A stretch of 32,597 nt of DNA from Oscillospiraceae bacterium (GCA_017533485.1 JAFXIC010000049.1:1-32597); one strand, 5' to 3'; shown: positions 14,983-22,785, counted from the stretch's first letter. Numbers and translations: made by a program. The notes: generated from the letters alone by a model not told the origin.

Positions 14983-17373
14983 TTGCGAAATATACTGAAA
15001 CAAGGGATGGCGTTCTTCCTCTCGACAGTCTGTCTCCTGTCATTCCACTGTCCGCTCAGCCCTTTTGCGGCAGAAGATTCCGATACGGTACCCGACGCTT
15101 CCCAGCCGGATGCTTCATCTGACGCCGAGGCATGGACAAACCGCACAGCGGAAGATGTCCTGAAGCGTATGCGCTGTGCGGCAGAAAACGAGAATCTCGC
15201 ACTGTATGTCTGGAATACGGATACACTGGAAAAGGACGAGGAAGCGGAGGATATCTTCGCCCTCGTCAATCGCAAAAACGGATATATCTGGTGGTCATCC
15301 CCCATCAATGCGGCAGGCGACAAGATTGCAACACGTGTCCTTTCCAAAGAACTGCAATCCGCACTGGTACTGACCTATGCCGAGCCGGAAAACCGATCTT
15401 CCACAAAACATCGTTCTGGTGACAGTACAAAATGTACGGTCACCTCCCGCGATATGGAAAATGGTGTAGAGGTCACCTATTTCTTCCGGAAAGCCGGTAT
15501 CCGGATTCCGGTATCCTATACGCTTTGTGAAGATTATCTGGAGGTCAGCATCGACAGCCGGAGCATTACAGAAAAATTTGGAAAAGAAGATCCTGACAGC
15601 AAAAAATATATCCTCACCCAGTCGCTTTCTATGCTCAACGCATTTGGCGCGGCGGATTCCGAAGAAACAGGTTATTTTGTAATCCCCGACGGCTGCGGCG
15701 CACTCATTCACTTCAATAACCGGAAATATTCCGCCAAAACCTACAGCCAGCTGATTTACGGCGCGGATACAACTGCCGTTCCGCAGACCAAGGGGCCGAC
15801 GGTCGAGGGCGTTTCACTCCCGATGTACGGCATCTGTAAGGGAGAAAATGCAATCCTCGCAATCGCTGCGGGCGGCGACGGAAATTGTATGCTCAATGCC
15901 GATGTCAGCGGCACCGGACAGTCCAATACCGAATATAACCGCTGCTACTTCCAGTTCGTGCTGCGCGCACCCGATTCCTATTACCTCGGCGGCGACAGCA
16001 TCAATGCGCTCGATATCTACGAAAAGAATATCGAACCTGCCGACATCGCCGTTCGCTACTATCCGCTTTGCAGCGAAGATGCGGTCAATGCCGATCACAG
16101 CAAGGATCTCGATACGGTGGATATTGCTGCGAAATATCGGGAATATCTGCTTTCCGAGTGCGGTGTTGTTCCGACGGCAAAGCCCGATTCGACAACGCTT
16201 TGTGTCGATATCTACGGCGGCTGTATGAAACAGAAAAATATCCTCGGCTTCCCCGTTTCCATGAAAACCTGCATGACAAGCTATACCGACACACAAAATA
16301 TTCTGGAGCAGCTGAAAGCGAACGGGGTATCCGATCTCACCCTCACCCTCCATCAATGGACGGATGCCGGTATCAGCGGAAAAGTGGATTATAAGGCAAA
16401 GCCTTCCGCAGTCCTCGGCGGCGCGGAAGATTTCGACCAGCTCAAGACATATCTCGAAACACAGAAAATCGACTTCTATCCCAGCGTCAGCAATACTGCA
16501 TTCTATTCCGGAAACGGCTATTATGCGCTGCGCGATACCGCGGTGCGCGTCTCCGGCGCATTCGCCCGTATTGTCGATTATGAACGTGCTTACGGCGTTC
16601 CGTACAGCGATAAAAAACCGATGTCGCTGCTTTCGCCTTCCGCTTTTGACGCACTCTACAAAAAGCTTTCTGAGAATGCCCGGAAGAATGGCTTATCCGC
16701 GGTTGCAGTCGGTGCGCTTTCCTCCTCCCTCTACGGCGATTATGACAAAAAATCAACCGTTACCCGGGAACAGGCAAAGTCTCAGGTCGCAAACAGCCTC
16801 AGCTGCCTGCATTCGAATGTCGGACAGATTCTCTCGGAAGATCCCAATGCCTATATACTCCCCTATACCGATATCATTACCGATATGCCCCTTTCTTCGA
16901 GCGGCTTCAATCTCTTTGACGCAGATGTACCGCTCTATCAGATGGTGATGCACGGCGTCATTCCCTATACCACCAAAGCGGTCAATGCTTCGGCAGACCC
17001 CACAGAACTTCTGCTCCGCTCGGCGGCTACCGGCAGCAATCTGAGCTTCGATTTTCTCCACGCCGATATCAGTAAGCTCAAGGATACCGATTTTGATGTG
17101 TACTACTATGCAAACGATGCAAACTGGATTCGCTCCGCCGCAGAATACTACCTGTTCTTAAAGGATATCCTTACCGCCGTCAGCGATTCCTATATCATCA
17201 GCTACCGCGAAGACGAAAATACGATCCTGACACGTTATGCAAACGGCATCGAAATTCTGACCGATCTGGATGCCGCAGCCGTCACCCTTCAGGGAAAAAC
17301 CTATGCCCTGTCAGATTATCATACGGAAGGAGATGCAGGACTTGGCGGAATCATCCATCAGCAAACCCCGTAA
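14983..17373 (+). CDS. DUF5696-type secreted protein with glycosidase-like layout
   Basis: A 796-residue exported protein with a signal peptide (to about residue 31, ending SPFAA). Residues about 70-330 are a beta-sandwich resembling the N-terminal module of GH31/GH97-like enzymes, with IFALVNRKNGYIWWSSP and the family mark GYFVIPDGCGALIHFNN. Residues about 400-680 alternate helices and strands as in a TIM barrel (TQNILEQLKANGVSDLTLTLHQWTDAG; IDFYPSVSN; GLSAVAVGALSSSLYGDY; FNLFDADVPLYQMVMHG). I cannot name catalytic acids. TTG 14983 is preferred to GTG 14974 because the GTG is inside the ribosome binding site GGGGAGGTG. Family function is unknown to me; a role in processing or holding the imported glycan is inferred from context. 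Confidence 0.8.
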   Translation: MRNILKQGMAFFLSTVCLLSFHCPLSPFAAEDSDTVPDASQPDASSDAEAWTNRTAEDVLKRMRCAAENENLALYVWNTDTLEKDEEAEDIFALVNRKNGYIWWSSPINAAGDKIATRVLSKELQSALVLTYAEPENRSSTKHRSGDSTKCTVTSRDMENGVEVTYFFRKAGIRIPVSYTLCEDYLEVSIDSRSITEKFGKEDPDSKKYILTQSLSMLNAFGAADSEETGYFVIPDGCGALIHFNNRKYSAKTYSQLIYGADTTAVPQTKGPTVEGVSLPMYGICKGENAILAIAAGGDGNCMLNADVSGTGQSNTEYNRCYFQFVLRAPDSYYLGGDSINALDIYEKNIEPADIAVRYYPLCSEDAVNADHSKDLDTVDIAAKYREYLLSECGVVPTAKPDSTTLCVDIYGGCMKQKNILGFPVSMKTCMTSYTDTQNILEQLKANGVSDLTLTLHQWTDAGISGKVDYKAKPSAVLGGAEDFDQLKTYLETQKIDFYPSVSNTAFYSGNGYYALRDTAVRVSGAFARIVDYERAYGVPYSDKKPMSLLSPSAFDALYKKLSENARKNGLSAVAVGALSSSLYGDYDKKSTVTREQAKSQVANSLSCLHSNVGQILSEDPNAYILPYTDIITDMPLSSSGFNLFDADVPLYQMVMHGVIPYTTKAVNASADPTELLLRSAATGSNLSFDFLHADISKLKDTDFDVYYYANDANWIRSAAEYYLFLKDILTAVSDSYIISYREDENTILTRYANGIEILTDLDAAAVTLQGKTYALSDYHTEGDAGLGGIIHQQTP

Positions 17374-18310
17374 ACTGCGCAATCAGACGCACCGCTTATC
17401 ATATGAACGCCGAAAAGCCCTGTATGGATATGGATTTCTGGCACTCTGGCTCGTCGGTACGATCCTCTTTTTCCTCATCCCCCTCGGAAAATCCCTTTGC
17501 TACTGCTTTATGGATAACAATTCCCTCAAGCCGGATGTCGGCGGAATGCGTGAGGCGTGGCTGAGCATTTCCGATTTCGGATGGCTTGCGAACTTCCGGT
17601 ATGTCTTCGTACAAGACCCGTACTATAAACAACACCTGATTTCCGTACTGAAGGATACGCTGCTGACAACGCCGCTGATTCTCATCTTCTCGCTGTTTAT
17701 TGCTGTTATCCTCAATCAGAAATTCAAGGGCAGAGGCTTTGCACGCGCAGTCTTCTTTCTCCCCGTCATCATCGCAACCGGCCCGGTCTATAATATCATC
17801 AACGGTGATATCGCCGCAACCGGTGCGGACAGCGGTGCACAGTTTTCCACCCTCTTTGAAACCGATATTGTCGATGAACTGCTGGAATTTCTCGGTGTGA
17901 TGAATATTTCGGACAATCTTTCGAGCGTCATCAATACCGTTACCACCAATATCTTCGGGCTTGTCTGGAACAGCGGCATCCAGATTCTCATCTTCCTTGC
18001 CGCACTCCAGAATATCCCGCCCTCCGCGAAAGAAGCCGCATCCATGGAGGGTGCGACCGCCTGGGAATATTTCTGGAAAATTACTCTCCCCTATGTCAGT
18101 CCGATGATTCTCGCAAACTTTATCTATACCATCATTGATGCCTTTACCGCCGCCGATAACAGCGTCATGGCAAGAGTCCTCTCCAAACAGCTCGACTGGG
18201 ATTATGCCTATGCCGCCGCAATGGTCTGGAGCTATTTCCTCATCGTCATTCTCGCGCTGGCAATCACGGTCGGCATCATCAACCGCTATATCTTCTATGA
18301 AGTGGACTAA
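17342..18310 (+). CDS. Sugar ABC transporter permease, MalF type (pair 2)
   Basis: A 322-residue membrane protein with the EAA loop KEAASMEGATAWEYFWKITLP. It differs from the pair 1 permease by an extra outside or loop segment of about 55 residues (GDIAATGADSGAQFST to NISDNLSSVINTVTT) between two helices. The start is a TTG at 17342 with GGAAGGAG nine bases upstream; the nearer ATG at 17333 directly abuts the binding site. The gene overlaps the end of the DUF5696 gene by 32 bases, unusual in this operon and suggestive of strict coupling. Confidence 0.9.
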   Translation: MAESSISKPRKLRNQTHRLSYERRKALYGYGFLALWLVGTILFFLIPLGKSLCYCFMDNNSLKPDVGGMREAWLSISDFGWLANFRYVFVQDPYYKQHLISVLKDTLLTTPLILIFSLFIAVILNQKFKGRGFARAVFFLPVIIATGPVYNIINGDIAATGADSGAQFSTLFETDIVDELLEFLGVMNISDNLSSVINTVTTNIFGLVWNSGIQILIFLAALQNIPPSAKEAASMEGATAWEYFWKITLPYVSPMILANFIYTIIDAFTAADNSVMARVLSKQLDWDYAYAAAMVWSYFLIVILALAITVGIINRYIFYEVD

Positions 18311-18325
18311 GGGAGGTGCTGGAAC

Positions 18326-19441
18326 TTGAATACAAAACAGAATCCCAAGGCTCCCGAAGTCATTGAAACACCGACACCGCCTGCCGCCGCGGAATCCGGC
18401 ATCCCAGAATCCGCAATCCCCGATCTCAGAACACCGCATACAGTCGGAAACGGAATGTCCAAAAAAGAGGCGATGCAGATCCGGATGCAGAATATGAGCC
18501 GCAAGGAAATCTTCTACCTCCGAAAAAAACGGCTTGTCGAAAATATCTGGCCGGTTTTTCGCTTCCTCATCCTGTTCGGACTGGGATTTGTGATTCTCAC
18601 ACCCCTGATCTTTATGGTCAGCTACGGATTCCGGAGTGCGTCAGACATGAACGATCCGACCATTATCTGGATTCCGCGCCATGTTTCACTCAAGGTGATG
18701 AAAGAGACAATTCAGGCGATGGGGCTTCTTCGTTCCCCGCTGAACCGCGGAAATCCTCTTGTCAACACCATCCTCATCAATCTCGGCTGTTCGGTCTTTC
18801 AGGTGCTGTCCTGTGCCGTCACAGGCTACGGCTTCGCAAGATTTCAGTTCAAAGGGAAAAAACTCCTGTTCGGAATCGTCATCCTGATGATACTCGTTCC
18901 CGTTCAGGTCATCTCGATCCCCCTTTATATGACATTCAAGAACTTCTTTTTCGGTACCGTCAACCTCATTGACAGCTATGCGGTGATGTACCTGCCTGCG
19001 ATGACAGCCAACGGCATTCGTGCCGGTCTGATGATATTCATTTTCCGCCAGTTCTTCCGCGGACTGCCAAAGGAGCTGGAGGACGCCGCCTATCTTGATG
19101 GCTGCGGGCCGCTCGGCACCTTCCTGCGCGTGATGGCACCAAACGCCGCTTCGGCTTTCCTTACGGTATTCTTATTCTCTATCGTCTGGTACTGGAATGA
19201 TTTCTACACATCCTCGGTATTCTTCTCCAACACAAAAACAATGGCGCTGGTGCTGAAGAATCTGGATGCCGCGATCAATATCGAGATCTTTAAAAATGCC
19301 AATGCCAATGTCAGCGCGCGCGAAAAAATCGTCTGGCTGGAAGCAGGATGTCTGATATCCATTACGCCGATGCTGATTTTGTATGCCTGTCTGCAAAAGC
19401 ATTTCACCGAGGGTATTGAGCGTTCGGGACTGGTAGGATAA
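18326..19441 (+). CDS. Carbohydrate ABC transporter permease, MalG type (pair 2), with N-terminal extension
   Basis: A 371-residue permease with the EAA loop LEDAAYLDGCGPLGTFLRVMAP. It is about 80 residues longer than its pair 1 counterpart because of a cytoplasmic N-terminal region: a Pro/Ala/Glu-rich stretch (APEVIETPTPPAAAESGIPE) and a basic helix before the first membrane segment. The start is a TTG at 18326 with GGGAGGTG eight bases upstream. It is the last gene of the operon; the stop is followed four bases later by the 60-bp dispersed repeat and then by the terminator at 19672-19704. It should pair with the permease 15 bases upstream. Confidence 0.92.
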   Translation: MNTKQNPKAPEVIETPTPPAAAESGIPESAIPDLRTPHTVGNGMSKKEAMQIRMQNMSRKEIFYLRKKRLVENIWPVFRFLILFGLGFVILTPLIFMVSYGFRSASDMNDPTIIWIPRHVSLKVMKETIQAMGLLRSPLNRGNPLVNTILINLGCSVFQVLSCAVTGYGFARFQFKGKKLLFGIVILMILVPVQVISIPLYMTFKNFFFGTVNLIDSYAVMYLPAMTANGIRAGLMIFIFRQFFRGLPKELEDAAYLDGCGPLGTFLRVMAPNAASAFLTVFLFSIVWYWNDFYTSSVFFSNTKTMALVLKNLDAAINIEIFKNANANVSAREKIVWLEAGCLISITPMLILYACLQKHFTEGIERSGLVG

Positions 19442-19445
19442 TGAT

Positions 19446-19505
19446 TTTTCCCCTTTCAATCCCCTTTCCGTTACCCATCCCCCTCTATCGGCGTGCTCTT
19501 ACGAT
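19446..19505. repeat. 60-bp dispersed intergenic repeat, copy 2
   Basis: Direct repeat of 7-66 with one mismatch (19488). Homology begins four bases after the stop codon of the last permease and ends sharply after TACGATA. Unlike copy 1, no inverted partner of the C-rich end is found in the following 200 bases. Confidence 0.85.
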
Positions 19506-19541
19506 ATAGCGTACATTCTATCCTATTTCTTAAATGGGATT

Positions 19542-19635
19542 CCAAAGGGATAGTATCCCTTTGGCGGGGTTTGGGGCAGCGCCCCATAATAACTCCATCG
19601 GAGATACATATAAACAGGGTGCGGGGCAGCGCCCC
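19542..19635. repeat. Cluster of three small hairpins, two nearly identical
   Basis: A perfect 10-bp hairpin (CCAAAGGGAT, 19542-19551, with ATCCCTTTGG, 19555-19564; loop AGT) is followed by two copies of GGGGCAGCGCCCC (19573-19585 and 19623-19635), each a 5-bp stem, both followed by ATA. No coding sequence is seen between 19442 and 19724. The layout resembles REP-like intergenic elements rather than transcription terminators, since T-runs are absent. Confidence 0.7.
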
Positions 19636-19671
19636 ATATACCATCCTATCACAAGACACCACAAAACAAAA

Positions 19672-19704
19672 GCATCCGGCTGACCGTACAGCCGGATGCT
19701 TTTT
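19672..19704. terminator. Strong intrinsic terminator ending the glycan ABC operon
   Basis: An 11-bp perfect stem GCATCCGGCTG (19672-19682) with CAGCCGGATGC (19689-19699) is followed by TTTTT. The minus strand continues TTTTGTTTTG after the stem, so it can also end the converging lipoprotein transcript. Confidence 0.92.
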
Positions 19705-19724
19705 CGTTGATAGAACTATGGTTT

Positions 19725-21188
19725 TCAGGGTACCTGATAGAATGTCACAACGCTTCCGGTGAACAGCTTTCCGCCATCCGTACCGCCGCTGTATGCGCCG
19801 CCTTTTGTGACATAATGTTCGGATGTACCGCCGCTGACTGAACCGCCGTAGCTGACGGTATATTCAGTATTGACATTCAGATTCGGGCCGGCATATACGA
19901 CATATTTAAAGCTGCGCGGCGAGGTGAATGCCGCAATCGTATTTCCTGCCTGAGCGAACTGTACCAGCGTATTGGCAGGCTGTGCGGCAGAAAATACTGC
20001 GCCCATAACCGGTGCGCCGCAGGCGGAATTATCCGGCATCGTACAGGTATTGCCGATTGCATATACCGTACCGCCGTTGACCGCGAAGGTTCCGTCACAA
20101 TAAATTGCGCCCTTTTCTTCCCGTACACCGCCGATGAGAATGGATTCGCCGCCGTTGATATTGATATAGCCATCAGTTTTGATGCCGTTCGTACCGCCGT
20201 CACAGAATAAGGTGCCGCCGTTGATGTCGATTCCATCGTTGCAGTGCAGACCGCTCTTCGTAGAAGTAATATTGATGATGCCGCTGTTGATAATAATATC
20301 ATCATCGCTCTGGACACCGTGGGCATATCTGCCGTTGATATTCAGCGTACCCTCACCCTCGAAGATGATCGTATCCTCGGTGAAGATCGCGCCCTTATCC
20401 GCATCATGCGTACCGCCGTCAGAAATGGTATTCACCGTACCGGGCATCGTCTGGATGGTCAGCTTCTTTACCTGCTGACAGTTGATCGCAGAGCCTGCCT
20501 GATTGGTGATATCACATCCCGCAAGCTGCAAATACACTTTCTTATCGTCCGTCATAATATAAATCTGACCATCCGAAAGCGTACCGGAAATCTGATAGAT
20601 TCCGCCTTTTGTAATGGTAATGGTGCTGCCGGAAACCGTAATGCCGGTACCCTGATACTGGGCGGAATTGCCTTGCAGGTAGATATACTTGGTTTCTTTG
20701 ACTTTTGGTGTTTCTTCCGTTGTCGAAGTCGAAGCAGAAGTCTGTGCGGTTGTTTTGGTTGTGGTAGTAGTTTTCGAGGTCTGCTTCGTCGAGGATGTCG
20801 ATGCCGCGCTGCTTGCAGCAGAGGACTGTCCTCCCTGTGCATCCTGCGCGTCTGTTGCAGAAGCCGGTGCCTGTGTACCTTCGGATGCGCCGCCGTCCGT
20901 TACATCAGTACCGACCGGTTCTGTACCGGACTGACCGCTGCTGTCCGCATCGGGCTTTTTCTTATCTTCATTCTTCTTATCGTTCTTGTCCTCCTTCTCG
21001 TTCTTCTTGTCGGTATCCTCGTCGTCATCATCATCGTCTTCGTCCTCATCATCCGAGGGGATTGTGGTTGTCACGCCGGAATTTTCCGCAAGATCACTTT
21101 CGCTGTCACATCCGCTCAGCGGACAGACGGAAAGCAGAGCTGCCAGCAGGACTGCACAGATGCGCGCAGAGCGTCTATCCTTTTTCAT
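19725..21188 (-). CDS. Surface lipoprotein with Cthe_2159-like (DUF4353) carbohydrate-binding beta-helix
   Basis: A 487-residue lipoprotein: MKKDRR, hydrophobic core, lipobox LSGC. An unusually acidic segment (about 43-60, mostly D and E) runs into a K/E/D-rich stretch and then a Ser/Thr/Ala/Gln-rich spacer to about residue 160, as expected for a stalk through the cell wall. Residues about 165-487 consist of short repeated rungs with ININGG, DIIINSG, GIDINGGT, FAVNGGTVYAIGN, as in the parallel beta-helix of Cthe_2159, described as a polygalacturonate/cellulose-binding protein. ATG 21188 follows AAAGGA. It lies 78 bases downstream of the DUF4956 gene, with a hairpin between, and is the last gene of the VTC-DUF4956 cluster. 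Confidence 0.87.
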   Translation of the reverse strand: MKKDRRSARICAVLLAALLSVCPLSGCDSESDLAENSGVTTTIPSDDEDEDDDDDDEDTDKKNEKEDKNDKKNEDKKKPDADSSGQSGTEPVGTDVTDGGASEGTQAPASATDAQDAQGGQSSAASSAASTSSTKQTSKTTTTTKTTAQTSASTSTTEETPKVKETKYIYLQGNSAQYQGTGITVSGSTITITKGGIYQISGTLSDGQIYIMTDDKKVYLQLAGCDITNQAGSAINCQQVKKLTIQTMPGTVNTISDGGTHDADKGAIFTEDTIIFEGEGTLNINGRYAHGVQSDDDIIINSGIINITSTKSGLHCNDGIDINGGTLFCDGGTNGIKTDGYININGGESILIGGVREEKGAIYCDGTFAVNGGTVYAIGNTCTMPDNSACGAPVMGAVFSAAQPANTLVQFAQAGNTIAAFTSPRSFKYVVYAGPNLNVNTEYTVSYGGSVSGGTSEHYVTKGGAYSGGTDGGKLFTGSVVTFYQVP

Positions 21189-21208
21189 ACGTGGTTCCTT
21201 TCTATGGA

Positions 21209-21253
21209 TGCACAAAAAGACCAAGTCTTTCTCAGAGGCTCAGTCTTTTTGCA
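21209..21253 (-). promoter_or_regulatory. Hairpin between DUF4956 gene and lipoprotein gene, possible attenuator
   Basis: AAAAAGAC (21214-21221) pairs with GTCTTTTT (21243-21250), extended by TGC/GCA on the outside; on the minus strand the descending arm ends in five T. It could partly terminate the upstream transcript, lowering lipoprotein expression, or protect the mRNA end. No clear promoter was found between it and the lipoprotein start. Confidence 0.5.
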
Positions 21254-21266
21254 CCATTCGTTCGTC

Positions 21267-22028
21267 TTATTTTGCTTTCGTATCATAAATCTGATCGTCA
21301 TAGCGGTAGAGAACCAGTGTGACATTCAGATTGCCGTTCAGCGCACGGATATCATCAATAAATTTTTTCTGGTCTGCATCTGTTTTCACGCGGACTGCGT
21401 AAACGAGGTCAAAGAGTGTACCGAAATCGGTTGTCTTGACGCGGCGCAGACGCCATGTTGTCGTATATTTCTCCATGACCTTATCGAACAGGCCATTGTA
21501 GTTGAGATTTTCGGGGATTGTGACCTTGAGCGTCATATCCTGAACCTTGGGAGCGGCAAAATTGGTGAGGTGGAAGATCACGAGGACTGCGCTGACAAGG
21601 AGGAAGAACAGGAATGCATAACCGACAAAGCCGATACCGCAGACAACACCCATGCTCATTGCGAAGAAGATATAGGCGATATCACGCGGATCTCCGGGCG
21701 CACTGCGGAAACGTACCAGCGAGAATGCGCCGGTCAGCGAGATTGCGGCGGTCATACCGGCGGTCGTATTCGCGAGTACACACATCATGATAATGACAAC
21801 GCATACCAGCGTCGAGAGCATCGGCATCGTCAGCACATAGCTCTGGCTGTAACCTTCCTTCCGGTGTGTAAACATATACACGAGGGAAATCAGCAGACCG
21901 ACAACGAGTGCGGTCAGCACACAAGCAGAGACCTGACCGACAGTTGGCATATTGAGGTTGAATTCGGACTGATCGCTGAATACGCGTGCGAACAATTTGG
22001 ATGAACTGAGAGCGGAGAGATTAAGCAT
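21267..22028 (-). CDS. DUF4956-family membrane protein
   Basis: A 253-residue protein with four hydrophobic segments in residues 30-160 (VSACVLTALVVGLLISLVYMF, LTMPMLSTLVCVVIIMMCVLA, AYIFFAMSMGVVCGIGFVGYA, FLFFLLVSAVLVIFHL) and a soluble C-terminal domain (about 165-253). The motif GAFSLVRFRSAPGDPRDIAYIF between helices is the hallmark of DUF4956. ATG 22028 is supported by AAAGGAAGG upstream and overlaps the VTC gene by eight bases, indicating translational coupling. VTC and DUF4956 are a known recurrent pair, but I know of no settled function for the membrane partner; export or anchoring of the VTC product is inference. Confidence 0.88.
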   Translation of the reverse strand: MLNLSALSSSKLFARVFSDQSEFNLNMPTVGQVSACVLTALVVGLLISLVYMFTHRKEGYSQSYVLTMPMLSTLVCVVIIMMCVLANTTAGMTAAISLTGAFSLVRFRSAPGDPRDIAYIFFAMSMGVVCGIGFVGYAFLFFLLVSAVLVIFHLTNFAAPKVQDMTLKVTIPENLNYNGLFDKVMEKYTTTWRLRRVKTTDFGTLFDLVYAVRVKTDADQKKFIDDIRALNGNLNVTLVLYRYDDQIYDTKAK

Positions 22029-22785
22029 AACTTGCCTTCCTTTCGATGTCCTGTTTTGCAGCTTCAATTTGTCTGCGGACATGGTTTTTATAAGCGATTC
22101 CGTATTTCGAGAAGCTGATTCTGCGGATGCCGAGTTCGGACATCGCATTGCTCAGCCACATCGGAATCGAGCCGGGGACTTTAATTTCCATCAGGCGCTG
22201 GTCAGGGAGGATGAGCTGTTCGCCGTAGCTTTCTCTGCCGAGCGAAAGGTCATCTCTGCGCGCAGTAATCTTCCGGTCGAAGGTGAGGCGGAATTCCCCG
22301 TCCTCTTTCCCAAAGAAAGCCTCGCGCTGGTAGCTGATATACTGACGCGGTGCGATGGAATCATAAAAGTTCAAGAACACATCCAGCTCTTTCATAACCT
22401 GCTGGTCGATGAATCGCTCATAGTAAGGCTTGACACGTGTTTGGATGTATGCCTCCGCCTCGCTCAGCGTCATGGAAACGCGGCGTTTTGTGACGATACC
22501 GCCGATTTTCTTCTTCACCTCAAGAAAAACGTGATCATCAGCCTGTGCGGGCGAATAGTAGCTGCGGAGCCGCAGCTTTTCCTTATAGTAGGGCTTCTCG
22601 ATAGACTGCCGGATCAGGAAATTATCCGGTGTATCATAATAGAGATTGTAGATGCCGTATTCTTTTCCGTCGATGCAGAATTTATCCGGATTCATATATT
22701 CATGAACAACAGGAAGCAGACCGAGATATTGGTCCTGATTCAGCAAAAACTTGACTTCACGGCGTTGGAATGTGCTAATAGCCAT
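22021..22785 (-). CDS. VTC-domain protein, polyphosphate polymerase-like
   Basis: A 254-residue cytoplasmic protein of the triphosphate-tunnel (VTC/CYTH-like) fold. Basic and acidic tunnel residues are visible in order: RREVKFLL, KLRLRSYY, FLEVKKKIGGIVTKRR, RLTFDRKITARRDDL, LMEIKVPG and ISFSKYG. In yeast Vtc4 the equivalent residues make polyphosphate from ATP; activity of the bacterial family is less certain. The start is not secure: ATG 22785 fits the family N-terminus (MAISTFQRREVKF) but has a weak binding site, while a strong AAGGAGGGAGG lies further upstream, seven bases before an in-frame CTG at about 22818. A -10-like TATAAT (22888-22893, minus) lies upstream without a good -35 box. 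Confidence 0.87.
   Translation of the reverse strand: MAISTFQRREVKFLLNQDQYLGLLPVVHEYMNPDKFCIDGKEYGIYNLYYDTPDNFLIRQSIEKPYYKEKLRLRSYYSPAQADDHVFLEVKKKIGGIVTKRRVSMTLSEAEAYIQTRVKPYYERFIDQQVMKELDVFLNFYDSIAPRQYISYQREAFFGKEDGEFRLTFDRKITARRDDLSLGRESYGEQLILPDQRLMEIKVPGSIPMWLSNAMSELGIRRISFSKYGIAYKNHVRRQIEAAKQDIERKASYA

Noticed and set aside
17399-18439. 346-codon minus-strand open frame
   Set aside because: Antisense to the pair 2 permease, acidic and glycine-rich without motifs, no ribosome binding site.
19716-19725. CTATGGTTTT matching the first ten bases of the window
   Set aside because: Ten bases in low-complexity context is too short to call a third copy of the repeat or an attachment site.
20244-22004. 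586-codon plus-strand open frame
   Set aside because: It lies antisense to the lipoprotein and DUF4956 genes, has no ribosome binding site at its start and is rich in Cys, Arg and Ile in a way typical of antisense frames.
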